Part shown: positions 24,727 through 33,899 of the stretch, in pieces
Position numbering within the stretch: the stretch's first letter is position 1
Layout of the letters: the number at the start of each line of letters is the position of its first letter
Assembly (NCBI GenBank): GCA_949035555.1
Contig: CAROLD010000007.1
Location: forward strand, 1 to 64,000
Length of the DNA: 64,000 nucleotides
Origin: an uncultured bacterium
Lineage (GTDB): Bacteria; Cyanobacteriota; Vampirovibrionia; Gastranaerophilales; Gastranaerophilaceae
Direction: 5' to 3'
Made by a program: the position numbers and the translations under genes
Notes under the pieces: model-generated
What the model was told of the DNA's origin: nothing
What the model saw: only the letters and a program-made list of their open reading frames with translations
Databases searched by the model: none

Positions 24727-25812
24727 TTATTTAATAGTTTTTGTTTCAATAAATTCTGTGTTTGGTGTGAAGTTATTATTTTCTTGTGCCAAATTCAGTT
24801 TATTAACAATACTTGCGCGTTTTTTACGGAAAAGCATATCAACAAAAGCTTCCAGACGTGTAACAAAACCAGCTTCTCCTGTTTGTTCATCGATAGTCAG
24901 GTTAAGAAGCGGTTTGTTGAACTGTTTGGCGCGACGAGTAATTCTTTCAACCATTAATGAATCAGGTCCGCATCCAAATGCAGTAATTGTAATTACACCG
25001 TCAACTTTGTTGTCTTTCAGGTAGTGACCTGCACATCCGGTCATTTCATCTTCGTTAGCCCAGTATTTTTCGTTGCCGAGGCTTGCAATACCTTCGTCAA
25101 GCTGTTCTGCTGATAATTGAAGTGCTGTGCAGACTTTTACATCCATTTTTTCCAGTTTGTCCATTATTTTCATGCAGACACGTTCATCATAAATGTTGTA
25201 CCCGTGTCCAACAAGGGCGATAGAAATAGGATATTCTTTTGTTGTATTTGAAATTACGACTTTGCCTTGAAGTGCATAGCTTAGTGCTTTTGAATATGGA
25301 ATGCCTGATTTTGTCATTACATAAAAGTTATTATAGCATCTCCAGCCTGCTTTTGAAGCTTTTTTTATTGCTTTCATATCTGTAATTCCGAAAGGTTTTA
25401 CAGCTTCTGCCAAAAATTCATACAGACCTTGTTTCTTTTCAGATTTATCCAAAGTTGCTTCTATCATTGTAAAATCAGCTTTTACAACATTACGAACCAA
25501 ATCAGGAAGTCCTCTGATTTTTGAGCAATTATAAATTTTATTATCTATTGATTGCAGAGACGGAACAAGAATTTTATCTACACCTTTGTTAATCAAATTC
25601 AAAATGTGCCCTATATAAACTTTTATAGGAAGACAGGTTTCTGTTACAACAAGTCCTGCGCCTTCTGACATTGTTTGTTTTGTTGTAACATCAGATAAAA
25701 CTATTTTTATTCCTAAATCATTGAAAAATCCATAATAAAACGGATAGTTATTATAAAAAGACATTGCTCTCGGTATTCCGATTACTTTTTCTTCATTTTT
25801 TGAGTTTGTCAT
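24727..25812 (-). CDS. DUF2229-type protein related to acyl-CoA dehydratase activases
   Basis: 361 residues beginning with the IGIPRAMSFYNNYPFYYGFF signature of DUF2229 (COG3580). Conserved Cys-containing segments are TETCLPIKV (about 58-66), GCAGHY and FGCGPDS, with ETGEAGF-like EQTGEAGFVTRLEAF near the C-terminus. In many anaerobes this domain is fused to a BadF/HgdC-type ATPase and probably carries Fe-S clusters. Here the ATPase half is a separate gene at 36562. AGGGA about ten bases upstream of the ATG is the likely ribosome-binding site. Confidence 0.82.
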   Translation of the reverse strand: MTNSKNEEKVIGIPRAMSFYNNYPFYYGFFNDLGIKIVLSDVTTKQTMSEGAGLVVTETCLPIKVYIGHILNLINKGVDKILVPSLQSIDNKIYNCSKIRGLPDLVRNVVKADFTMIEATLDKSEKKQGLYEFLAEAVKPFGITDMKAIKKASKAGWRCYNNFYVMTKSGIPYSKALSYALQGKVVISNTTKEYPISIALVGHGYNIYDERVCMKIMDKLEKMDVKVCTALQLSAEQLDEGIASLGNEKYWANEDEMTGCAGHYLKDNKVDGVITITAFGCGPDSLMVERITRRAKQFNKPLLNLTIDEQTGEAGFVTRLEAFVDMLFRKKRASIVNKLNLAQENNNFTPNTEFIETKTIK

Positions 25813-25885
25813 GCTATTTATCCCTATCTAATGCTACTATATTTATAATAGCTCAAAAATATATTTTTTGACAGTCTTGAAACAA

Positions 25886-27538
25886 TTATTTACTATTTTG
25901 AACTGTGCTGAAAAATTTGTTTAGCAAAAGCGGAATGTATTTTGGATGGAGTGCGCTGAAATCGAATACAAATTCATTTATTCCTGCATTATAGAGTTCT
26001 TCAATATTTGAGAAATTATCTGAGATTCTATCTTCAAACATATGCATTCTACAGAAACCGTCGCATACAAACGGGAAGAGTTTCTTTTGAGAAGGGTCTT
26101 TCAGTGCATAACATCCGTTATGGCAGGGCGCTTTGCAAGAAAGTCTTGATACTACTGCACTGTCATTATTCAGCGGGCATAATCCCATGCTGGAAACTCT
26201 TATGTTCCCTCCTATTGTGTATTTTTTATTCGGAATATCATTTTTAATCTTTTTAAGCGTCCTGAGAGCAGAATGATAATCGCCGAATGATGTAAAATCA
26301 ACTGTATCTATCTGTGCAAGATTGTTGAGGCATTTTATTGACATACTGTTCAAAAGATTAATGCCCTGACCTATTTCAAATGGGATATGATTAATGTCAG
26401 AATCGTTAATAAATGACCATAAGTACCCGATATTATTAATGATTAATGAGTCAGGCGCAGGTGCAGAAAGTAGTAATTCTTTTTCATATTCGTAAACTCT
26501 GTCAAAATCTCTTTCAATCAAAATGTTTGGTGTTGAAAGTTGGAATTTTATATTATGTTTTTGGCAAAATTTTTTAACCTTTTTTAAAACATTAGAAAAG
26601 CTGTTCGTTGCCAGGTCACAGGTAGAAACAATTTCACCGTATTCTATTGAATAAATCGGATTATGTCCGATTTTTTTTATATATTTTTCGAGTTCAGATA
26701 TTTGTGCAAGTCCTGTCAGGCGCAAGTTTAAACGATATTTATCGGTTACTGATAAATCTTTAGGCGTCCGTACTCTTTTTATATCCCAGTCAAAGTTTTG
26801 TATATTGCGGCTGAATTTGAAGTCTTTTCCTTCAGCACAAATCATTTCACCTGAAAAATGATTTGTCTGATAGATGCATTTTCTTACGTGTTTAAAAGGA
26901 AGTTTTTGATTTTTGAAAAGTTTTGGTTTATCAAGAATTTTTTCAATCAGTTCAATACCTTCTAAAATATCATCAGACGTTGGAAATTTTCCTTTGATAA
27001 TGACGTGGTCAATTGCTTTCAGCTTAATGATGTCTTCTGCACACCAAGGCAGGTTGTCTGAATCAATTGCAAGCGGAAGACGGGTAAATTTTTTAATTTT
27101 TGAAATATTTTTCAGATAAATTTCTTCTGTAATAATAATCCCGTCAATCTTGTGGAAACTGTTCATAAAATCAATACCGGAAAGATTATGGATATCAAAA
27201 TACGAATCGATAATAACGTCAAACGGAAGTTTAAATACTTTAATAGCTTCAAGTACGGCAAAACTGTTTATAAATACTCCGTCAATCTCGGATGTCTTAA
27301 GATACTTTAGAAATTTTTTAATTTCGGGAAGTTCTTCTTCAACAATATCATGTTTGAAATTTATGTAGATTTTTGCACCTGTTTTTTTAGCATTGGAGAC
27401 AAAATCTTTGACATAATCAAAGTTTCCATTTAAAAATTTTGTGTAATAAACATAATAAGCTCTGCAATTTGTTTGATGCGAAAACTCCAATATATCTTCC
27501 GGTTTTTTAACAGGCGCAATGATATTAATCTCTTTCAT
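25886..27538 (-). CDS. U32 peptidase-like (collagenase family) protein
   Basis: 550-residue protein resembling the U32 family, whose members include putative proteases and the O2-independent hydroxylation/ubiquinone proteins UbiU, UbiV and RlhA that bind 4Fe-4S clusters. The C-terminal cysteine set CPLNNDS, LSCKAPCHNGC and CDGFCRMH (about 460-505) matches the position of the U32 Cys cluster, and a C-terminal SIEELYNAGINEFVFD-type helix follows. Two TIM-barrel-like halves are suggested. No Shine-Dalgarno sequence precedes the ATG; a consensus promoter ends six bases before it. Confidence 0.75.
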   Translation of the reverse strand: MKEINIIAPVKKPEDILEFSHQTNCRAYYVYYTKFLNGNFDYVKDFVSNAKKTGAKIYINFKHDIVEEELPEIKKFLKYLKTSEIDGVFINSFAVLEAIKVFKLPFDVIIDSYFDIHNLSGIDFMNSFHKIDGIIITEEIYLKNISKIKKFTRLPLAIDSDNLPWCAEDIIKLKAIDHVIIKGKFPTSDDILEGIELIEKILDKPKLFKNQKLPFKHVRKCIYQTNHFSGEMICAEGKDFKFSRNIQNFDWDIKRVRTPKDLSVTDKYRLNLRLTGLAQISELEKYIKKIGHNPIYSIEYGEIVSTCDLATNSFSNVLKKVKKFCQKHNIKFQLSTPNILIERDFDRVYEYEKELLLSAPAPDSLIINNIGYLWSFINDSDINHIPFEIGQGINLLNSMSIKCLNNLAQIDTVDFTSFGDYHSALRTLKKIKNDIPNKKYTIGGNIRVSSMGLCPLNNDSAVVSRLSCKAPCHNGCYALKDPSQKKLFPFVCDGFCRMHMFEDRISDNFSNIEELYNAGINEFVFDFSALHPKYIPLLLNKFFSTVQNSK

Positions 27539-27544
27539 AGCTCA

Positions 27545-27573
27545 ATTATAAAACTACAGCGCAGGTGTGTCAA
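27545..27573 (-). promoter_or_regulatory. Consensus promoter of the U32-like gene, predicted leaderless
   Basis: Perfect TTGACA (27568-27573), 17-base spacer and perfect TATAAT (27545-27550) on the minus strand. Six bases (TGAGCT) then lead to the ATG at 27538, so the expected transcription start is at or next to the start codon. Confidence 0.8.
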
Positions 27574-27578
27574 TTAAA

Positions 27579-28808
27579 TTATTCATATCGCAAAGCATCA
27601 ATCGGATTTAGTAAAGATGCCTTGTAGGCAGGATAGTAGCCGAATGCGATACCGATAGCCGCAGAAAATCCCATTGATAACAGAAGCGATTGCAGTGTTA
27701 TTGCAATGTTCATCCCTGCAAACCTCTGCATCAGATAAGCTCCAAGTATTCCGACAATAACTCCAATCAACCCGCCAGCCATTGAAAGTAGAAATGATTC
27801 TATTAAAAATTGGAAGCGGATGTCTGAAGCTTTTGCACCGATTGCCATACGGATGCCAATTTCTTTGGTTCTTTCTGTTACTGAAACAAGCATAATGTTC
27901 ATAATTCCGATACCGCCGACAATAAGCGATACTCCGGCAATTGCTCCAAGCAGAAGAGACATTGTTTTAGTGGCTGATTTAATGGTTTCCTGCATTTCCG
28001 CAAGGTTTCTGATTTCGAAATCGTTTTCTTGATTTTTACCGATGTGGTGGCGTTCTTTCAGAATTTCTGTTATATCCTGTTCAGCAAGACTTATTACTTC
28101 ATCATTTTGCGCCTTAACTGCTATCATACTAACAGTTCCCGGAAAATCCGTTCCGAAGACTTTTCTTTGTGCTGTAGTGATTGGGATAAAGACCAAATCA
28201 TCCTGATCCTGTCCCATCCCGCTTGAACCTTTTGTTTTTAAAAGTCCTACAACTTTGAACGGAACATTACCTATACGTATTGTCTTGCCAATCGGATCAA
28301 CATCTCCAAATAATTCCGTTGAAACTGTTTGTCCTAATATTGCAACTTTGGTGCTGTTTTTGTTGTCCTCAGGTAAAAATCCTCGTCCTGATTCTATTTC
28401 GTAATTTCTTATCATAAAATACGGCATTGTTGTTCCGCCCACTGTGGTTGACCAGTTTTGATTTCCGTAAGTTATTTGCTTGCCTTCCGCAGAATATGGA
28501 GCAAGCGCTAAAATCCCGCGTGATTTAGCTTCAATGGCTGCAGCATCTTTCATTGTAAGGGTTGGTCGTGTACCCATTCCCATACGAACACCGCCTGATT
28601 TCGCAGAAGCAGAGCGTATCATAAGAAGATTGCTGCCCATAGATTCCATATCTTTGGCAATTTTTATACTTGCACCTGAGCCTACCGCAAGCATTATAAT
28701 TACAGCACTGACACCGATAATTATACCGAGACTTGTTAATATAGAGCGCATTTTGTTTATTCTTAATGACACTGTTGCCATTTTTAATATTGATTTGAAA
28801 TCTAGCAT
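27579..28808 (-). CDS. MacB-type ABC transporter permease
   Basis: Type VII ABC exporter permease: N-terminal transmembrane helix (about 20-45, SILTSLGIIIGVSAVII), large periplasmic MacB-PCD domain, and the FtsX domain with three C-terminal helices ending in an LNPIDALRYE motif. It uses mechanotransmission to drive efflux of substrates from the periplasm. The start is the ATG at 28808 (409 residues), with AAGGAAA seven bases upstream; the frame is open to 28850, inside the ATPase gene. Last gene of the tolC-macA-DUF3137-macB operon. Confidence 0.93.
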   Translation of the reverse strand: MLDFKSILKMATVSLRINKMRSILTSLGIIIGVSAVIIMLAVGSGASIKIAKDMESMGSNLLMIRSASAKSGGVRMGMGTRPTLTMKDAAAIEAKSRGILALAPYSAEGKQITYGNQNWSTTVGGTTMPYFMIRNYEIESGRGFLPEDNKNSTKVAILGQTVSTELFGDVDPIGKTIRIGNVPFKVVGLLKTKGSSGMGQDQDDLVFIPITTAQRKVFGTDFPGTVSMIAVKAQNDEVISLAEQDITEILKERHHIGKNQENDFEIRNLAEMQETIKSATKTMSLLLGAIAGVSLIVGGIGIMNIMLVSVTERTKEIGIRMAIGAKASDIRFQFLIESFLLSMAGGLIGVIVGILGAYLMQRFAGMNIAITLQSLLLSMGFSAAIGIAFGYYPAYKASLLNPIDALRYE

Positions 28809-28819
28809 TGTTAATTTCC

Positions 28820-29536
28820 TTAGGTTTCGCGAGTACGATGTGCGAGCCATTTTTCTTTCGGCTCATCAAGAACAATGTTACCGTCTTTGAATTTTACAAC
28901 TCTTTTTGTGTATTCTGCAATATCAGGTTCATGTGTTACAAGAACTATTGTTTTACCCATTTCCTCATTAAGCCGTACAAAAAATTCCATAACTTCAATA
29001 CTTGTTTTTGTATCAAGGTTTCCTGTTGGTTCGTCTGCTAAAATCAACGGAGCATCGTTTACAAGTGCTCTGGCAATTGCAACACGCTGCTGCTGACCGC
29101 CTGACATCTGGTTTGGCATATGGTCTTCTCTGTTTTTCAGTCCGACAATATTTAATGCCCATTTTGCGCGTTTAATTCGTTCTTCTTCCGGAATACCTTT
29201 GTAAATCATTGGTAGTGAAACATTATCAAGTGCTGATGTACGTGAAATAAGGTTAAAACCTTGAAAAACAAACCCCATTTTTTCGCATCTAACCATTGCA
29301 AGTCTGTCACTGTCAAGATTTAACATATCTTCTCCGTCAAGATAATATGAACCTGAATTTGGTTTATCAAGTGTTCCAAGCATATTCATAAATGTTGATT
29401 TACCTGAACCCGAAGTGCCCATAATTGCAACAAATTCACCCTTTTCAATATTTAATGAGACATCATTAAGAGCATTAAAGGAGTCTTCACCTGTTTGGTA
29501 TGTTTTTATGACATTTTTTACTTCGATCAGATTCAT
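28820..29536 (-). CDS. MacB/LolD-type ABC transporter ATPase
   Basis: ATP-binding subunit energising the adjacent permease. Walker A GTSGSGKST (about 40-48), signature motif MSGGQQQRVAIARAL, Walker B LILADEPTG and the switch His in LVTHEPD are intact. 238 residues. In classical MacB the ATPase and permease are fused; here they are separate genes 11 bases apart. Confidence 0.95.
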   Translation of the reverse strand: MNLIEVKNVIKTYQTGEDSFNALNDVSLNIEKGEFVAIMGTSGSGKSTFMNMLGTLDKPNSGSYYLDGEDMLNLDSDRLAMVRCEKMGFVFQGFNLISRTSALDNVSLPMIYKGIPEEERIKRAKWALNIVGLKNREDHMPNQMSGGQQQRVAIARALVNDAPLILADEPTGNLDTKTSIEVMEFFVRLNEEMGKTIVLVTHEPDIAEYTKRVVKFKDGNIVLDEPKEKWLAHRTRET

Positions 29537-29538
29537 AA

Positions 29539-30699
29539 TTATAATCCTGTTTTTTCGTTTAATTTTAAATGCTCTATCATTTGATGAATAGAATTAATTT
29601 CCTCATAAAAAGCTTCAACCGGTTTATTTGAGGAAAGTGTTCTAAATAAACTGCCAAGCTCAAACAAATCCTTTTTGACAGGAATTGCAAACATTATTTT
29701 ATCATCAAAAAACGAACATTTAATTTTCTTTGTACCAAAAGCAGTTTGGAGAGACTTTAATCTTTCCATAAATGTTGGAGTTAATAAATATCTTGCTTCA
29801 ATCTGGTCTTTTGTATAAACATTGAATCTTTTTTCAAATGAGACATCTTCGAGTTTTACATCCTGCATTTTTTTCTTTTTAAGATATAATTTAACAGTTA
29901 ACGTAACAAAAACAAGCAGAGGTATAATTATACCTGCAAATATACATCCAAAAATCGGTAAAAATTCTTTGAGTATAGACGTTAATTGCTGTAATATAGA
30001 TAAATTAGTATTTTCTGCAAATTTTGAAAAAGTTATCCAGAAAAAAGGGAAAAAAATTGTCATAGGTAGTATTAAAAATAATAATGTCATATATATTAAG
30101 TGAAATCTTAAATTTGGTACATTATTTCTTATGTTATTATCACCTTTGGTCGCAACTAATGTTTCTGTCTTAAATTTTTTATTTGATTGAAATGAAATAA
30201 CTACACCTTTAAATAGAGTACTTTCGCTTTTTCGACTTTTTGCAATCAATTTAATTTCTTCTATTTTATAACTCACTCCATTATATATTCCCTTGATAAT
30301 ATCATCAAACTGAGAATAAGTGTATTGAGGAAATAAATTACTGGCTCTTAGAATATTATCATGAGTTGGAGTATTGTATATTGTATCTAAATCAAAAGTA
30401 TTTAAAATGTCATTCGTACATTTAGTTTTTATAAAATTTTTAAAATCTTTATTATAATCAAAAATATTCATAAAGAAATATATTATTCCAACCAATATTG
30501 CAGTATATCCAAAAACCGACAAACCGTCCAAATTTTGAGTATAGCAGAGAATGGAAATCTTGTAAATAATAATTATTGCAACAGTTATAAATAGGTTTAT
30601 CAATATTAATTTTTTGAGTCTTTTTTGTCGTTCTTTTTCAAATTCTTTAAGCTTAATGGTTACTTTATTTACAAAATCGCGTTTGGTTTGAGTTTGCAT
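29539..30699 (-). CDS. DUF3137 membrane protein within the export operon
   Basis: 386-residue protein: basic cytoplasmic N-terminus, two close helices (about 28-75), a soluble domain with SYKIEEIKLIAKSRK...STLFKGVVISFQSNK, typical of DUF3137, two further helices (about 200-275), and a C-terminal soluble domain. DUF3137 has no established function. It lies between macA and the ATPase gene with 2-17 base gaps, and AAAGGAT precedes the ATG, so it is expressed with the exporter and could be an accessory subunit. Confidence 0.8.
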   Translation of the reverse strand: MQTQTKRDFVNKVTIKLKEFEKERQKRLKKLILINLFITVAIIIIYKISILCYTQNLDGLSVFGYTAILVGIIYFFMNIFDYNKDFKNFIKTKCTNDILNTFDLDTIYNTPTHDNILRASNLFPQYTYSQFDDIIKGIYNGVSYKIEEIKLIAKSRKSESTLFKGVVISFQSNKKFKTETLVATKGDNNIRNNVPNLRFHLIYMTLLFLILPMTIFFPFFWITFSKFAENTNLSILQQLTSILKEFLPIFGCIFAGIIIPLLVFVTLTVKLYLKKKKMQDVKLEDVSFEKRFNVYTKDQIEARYLLTPTFMERLKSLQTAFGTKKIKCSFFDDKIMFAIPVKKDLFELGSLFRTLSSNKPVEAFYEEINSIHQMIEHLKLNEKTGL

Positions 30700-30716
30700 C
30701 AGCTAATCCTTTCTCT

Positions 30717-31916
30717 TTATTTAAACATTCCTGGAGGGCCGCCGCGTCGGCTGCCGTTCTTTTGTGTCATTCCTTTTGGTTTTTTACCTCCAAAAGATCC
30801 GACGATGATTTCGTCTCCAAGTTTTAGCTTCTGTGAAATAATTTGTACATTGGAATCATCACTAACTCCTTCTTTAATGTTAATTCTTTCAGGCTTACCC
30901 TTTTCTAAAATCCAGATGCCCTGTTCTTTATATTTTTGTCCTGTTGCTTCCGGAGAATATTTAAGAGCAATTGACGGTGCGCACATTATATCTTTGTTTC
31001 TGCTTGTGATTATTGAAACATTTGCAGTCATCCCAGGTTTTAGTTTTAAATCTTCGTTGCTGACACTGACAATTACTGTATAAGTTACAACATTTGAAGT
31101 TGTTGTTGAATCAAGACGAACTTGCGTAACTTTTCCATAGAAAGTGCTGTCAGGGTAACCGTCAAGAGTATATTCTACATCCTGACCTTCCTTAACTTTA
31201 CCTATATCTGCTTCGGAAACATTAACTTCTATTTGCATTTTTGTTAAGTCTTGCGCAATTTTAAAAAGCTCAGGAGCTTGGAAACTTGCGGCAACCGGCT
31301 GTCCAACGTCAATATCTCTGGAAATTATTGTCCCATCAACAGGCGCAATAATTTTTGTGTAGCCGAGGTTTGTCATTGCGGTATTATAAGTTGCTCTTGC
31401 TTGTGCAATGGATGCTCTTTGCGCCCCAACAGATGCTTTTTGTGCAAGATAATCACTTTCAGCTTGATCAAGTTCGCTTTTTGCTATGAAGTTCTTTGCA
31501 TAAAGGTTTTTATAACGGTTATATGTTTTTTCTGCCATAACAAGCTGTGCATTTAGTTTGGCAAGATTTGCCTGTGCATTGTTAATCTGCGCTCTGTTTT
31601 GATCAACAGATGCTTGAAAATTTGCAGGGTCAATTTGTGCAAGCAGTTGACCTTTTTTTACTTCGGAGTTAAAGTCAACATAAATTTCTTTCATCAGACC
31701 TGATACTGTAGAACCGACACTGACTATATTTACAGGGTTAATAGTTCCTGATGCTTCAACTACCTGTGTAATCGTACAGGTTTCCAGTTTTTGAGTATCA
31801 TATTTGACTTTGTTTGAGTTTGCGCTAAATCCGTATCCCGCACCTAAAATCAGTGCCGCGGCAAGCGGTATTATTACTCTTTTCTTTGCAAATTTTTTCA
31901 AATCACCTATCTGCAT
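30717..31916 (-). CDS. MacA-like periplasmic adaptor protein
   Basis: Membrane-fusion (HlyD/RND-type) adaptor linking the inner-membrane MacB to TolC. N-terminal anchor helix (about 15-33), lipoyl half-motif near VVEASGTINPVNIVSVGSTV, coiled-coil hairpin (about 100-170) with NNAQANLAKLNAQL, second lipoyl half around TKIIAPVDGTIISRDIDVGQPV, beta-barrel and membrane-proximal domains, and a Gly-rich C-terminus. 399 residues; AGAAGGA precedes the ATG. Confidence 0.93.
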   Translation of the reverse strand: MQIGDLKKFAKKRVIIPLAAALILGAGYGFSANSNKVKYDTQKLETCTITQVVEASGTINPVNIVSVGSTVSGLMKEIYVDFNSEVKKGQLLAQIDPANFQASVDQNRAQINNAQANLAKLNAQLVMAEKTYNRYKNLYAKNFIAKSELDQAESDYLAQKASVGAQRASIAQARATYNTAMTNLGYTKIIAPVDGTIISRDIDVGQPVAASFQAPELFKIAQDLTKMQIEVNVSEADIGKVKEGQDVEYTLDGYPDSTFYGKVTQVRLDSTTTSNVVTYTVIVSVSNEDLKLKPGMTANVSIITSRNKDIMCAPSIALKYSPEATGQKYKEQGIWILEKGKPERINIKEGVSDDSNVQIISQKLKLGDEIIVGSFGGKKPKGMTQKNGSRRGGPPGMFK

Positions 31917-31917
31917 A

Positions 31918-33366
31918 TTATTTTCCTTCTAAGGTTACCGTAACAGGCTGAGGAAGTGCGATTACGCTTTCCAAATCAGCTCTTGCTACATTGTATTTAT
32001 AAATAGTTTCAATATATGAACACTGAGCGTTGTTGTAGTTGACTTTTGCATCCTGCAATTGAATGTAATCGCCAAGTCCTACATAATATCTGCCTTCCGC
32101 AAGTTCGTAATTCTCTAAGGTTTGACGGACTTTTACTGCAAGCAAAGGAATTTGTTTTTCGAGTTCAATCATATTTATGTATGCGTTTTGAACTTGAAAA
32201 TAAATATCCTGATTAAGCTGATTTAGCGAATTTTCAGCAATATCAACCTGAAATTTTGCGGCATCAACTTTATATTTCTGATTCATTATATTAACGGAAC
32301 TTGAAAGATTTATCCCTGCATTAAATGAGTTTGTAGAATTCGTATCTCTAAAACCATAGCCTGCACTGGCAGAAATTGATGGGTAATAGTTGCGTTTCAC
32401 GTATAAAAGATTTTCTTTGACTGCATCAAGAGTTGAACTGTATGCTTTCAAATCTGCGCGGTTTTTGTAAGCCATTTGCATACATTCCTCAAATGAATAA
32501 GGAAATTCTGTAACTTTGTAATCTGTTAGGACTTCCAATTTTTCAACTGCTGTTGTAAGTTTAGCGTCTGTTACATTTACGGGAATGTGAGAATCTTTTT
32601 CTGATGGTTTTGTAATTTGCGCTAAATCGACAGGAGCTACGTTATCCTGCACATTAAAATTTTCTGTACCAGAAATCATATAGGCAGGTGCTTTTGTAAG
32701 ATACATTGCATTATTCAGGTTAACAAGAGAATTTTTGTATGCGTTTTCAGATTTTATCAGTGCGATTTTAGAATCACTAAGCGTAACTTCTGCGTTTACA
32801 AGGTCAATTTTTGATTTAATACCTTCGTCATAATAAGCTTTTGTTCTCAGGTAATTTCTTTCATTTATATCAACGTAAGCTTTGTTAATAAGGACTGTTG
32901 CGCGAGCGGCAAGAACTTCATAGTATCGTTGTTTAACTGAAAATGTTGTTTCTCTCACTGTATTTGCAAATAGGTATTCATCAGCAATCAGATAAAATTT
33001 TTGCATCTTAATATGCGCGTTAGTTCTCCCAAAATTCCACAAAAGCTGGTTTAGTGATGCTTCTACTGAATAAGCGTTTGTACTTGTAGAACGGATCCTT
33101 GTCTGTGTATCTGAAAGATTATATCCGGTGCCAACACCTATAGTCGGAAAAAATTCGGAACGGGCAATTCCTACATTTGCTTTTGAAATTCCGTAATTGT
33201 ATCGTGCATTTTTTATTGCGGGATTATTGTTCAAAGCGATTGAGATACAATCGTTAAGGCTTAAGACCGAACCTTTTTCGACCTTAATATCGTCTATTGC
33301 CAATGCTTGTAACGTACTTATTGCCAGAATAAATGCTGTTATGATTATTTTTTTAAATGATTGCAC
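31918..33366 (-). CDS. TolC-family outer membrane efflux protein
   Basis: Outer-membrane channel of a tripartite exporter. Signal peptide (about 1-23, ending in LQALA), then two OEP repeats with long helices. The repeated motif of N-term LNDCISIALNNNPAIKNARY and the second half FEECMQMAYKNRADLKAY shows the internal duplication. 482 residues. The start codon is GTG, with GAGGA six bases upstream. First gene of the operon. Confidence 0.93.
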   Translation of the reverse strand: MQSFKKIIITAFILAISTLQALAIDDIKVEKGSVLSLNDCISIALNNNPAIKNARYNYGISKANVGIARSEFFPTIGVGTGYNLSDTQTRIRSTSTNAYSVEASLNQLLWNFGRTNAHIKMQKFYLIADEYLFANTVRETTFSVKQRYYEVLAARATVLINKAYVDINERNYLRTKAYYDEGIKSKIDLVNAEVTLSDSKIALIKSENAYKNSLVNLNNAMYLTKAPAYMISGTENFNVQDNVAPVDLAQITKPSEKDSHIPVNVTDAKLTTAVEKLEVLTDYKVTEFPYSFEECMQMAYKNRADLKAYSSTLDAVKENLLYVKRNYYPSISASAGYGFRDTNSTNSFNAGINLSSSVNIMNQKYKVDAAKFQVDIAENSLNQLNQDIYFQVQNAYINMIELEKQIPLLAVKVRQTLENYELAEGRYYVGLGDYIQLQDAKVNYNNAQCSYIETIYKYNVARADLESVIALPQPVTVTLEGK

Positions 33367-33445
33367 CTTTAATCCTCATACACTCAATATAACGATTAAA
33401 TCATGGTTTTGTTCATTTTACATCATATATAGGGGGTAAAATTAG

Positions 33446-33898
33446 TTATTTGTTAAGATTATCAAGTTCCGCATTGAGGGTTTTGATTTGAACTTCAAGT
33501 TTAGTTCTCTCATCAACTACAGTTGAAAAAGCTTTTTCTAATGTTTTAATCTTAGCTTCAAGAACTTCTACACGGGAAGCGTTTGCAGTGCCTGAAATAG
33601 ATGTTCTCTCAAGTTCTCTTTGATAAGCTTTAACTTTATCATTTGTTGCGGAAAGAAACATATAAACAGTTCCCGCGCCTACAAATAAACCTGATAACAA
33701 AATCAAAAGAGTGTAAGTTGACAATTTTATCGCTTTATAAAAATATGCTCCGTTTTCGGTCAATCCTGCTTGAGGTTGAGCATCCAGCATATTACTGTAT
33801 AAATAATTTACATTAACAGTATTTCCGAAATTCATAAATGTTAAGTAAATTATACCAAGTAATGCCGCAACGCTTAGAACCAAAAATATTCTTTTCAT
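33446..33898 (-). CDS. Two-helix membrane protein with coiled-coil tail (LapA-like)
   Basis: 150 residues: helix 1 (about 4-22), a 35-residue loop, helix 2 (about 58-80), then a C-terminal coiled coil (about 90-150) with heptads such as VEVLEAKIKTLEKAF. The arrangement resembles LapA/DUF1049 proteins, small inner-membrane proteins that help assemble LPS-handling complexes, but the match is by topology only. It starts one base after the rluD stop. Confidence 0.6.
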   Translation of the reverse strand: MKRIFLVLSVAALLGIIYLTFMNFGNTVNVNYLYSNMLDAQPQAGLTENGAYFYKAIKLSTYTLLILLSGLFVGAGTVYMFLSATNDKVKAYQRELERTSISGTANASRVEVLEAKIKTLEKAFSTVVDERTKLEVQIKTLNAELDNLNK

Positions 33899-33899
33899 A

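Noticed and set aside
28480..28890. Open frame of 136 codons antisense to the macB genes
   Set aside because: Shadow of the MacB genes in another frame, with no ribosome-binding site and no recognisable product.
30625..31083. Open frame of 152 codons opposite macA and the DUF3137 gene
   Set aside because: It spans two genes on the other strand and has no supporting start signal.
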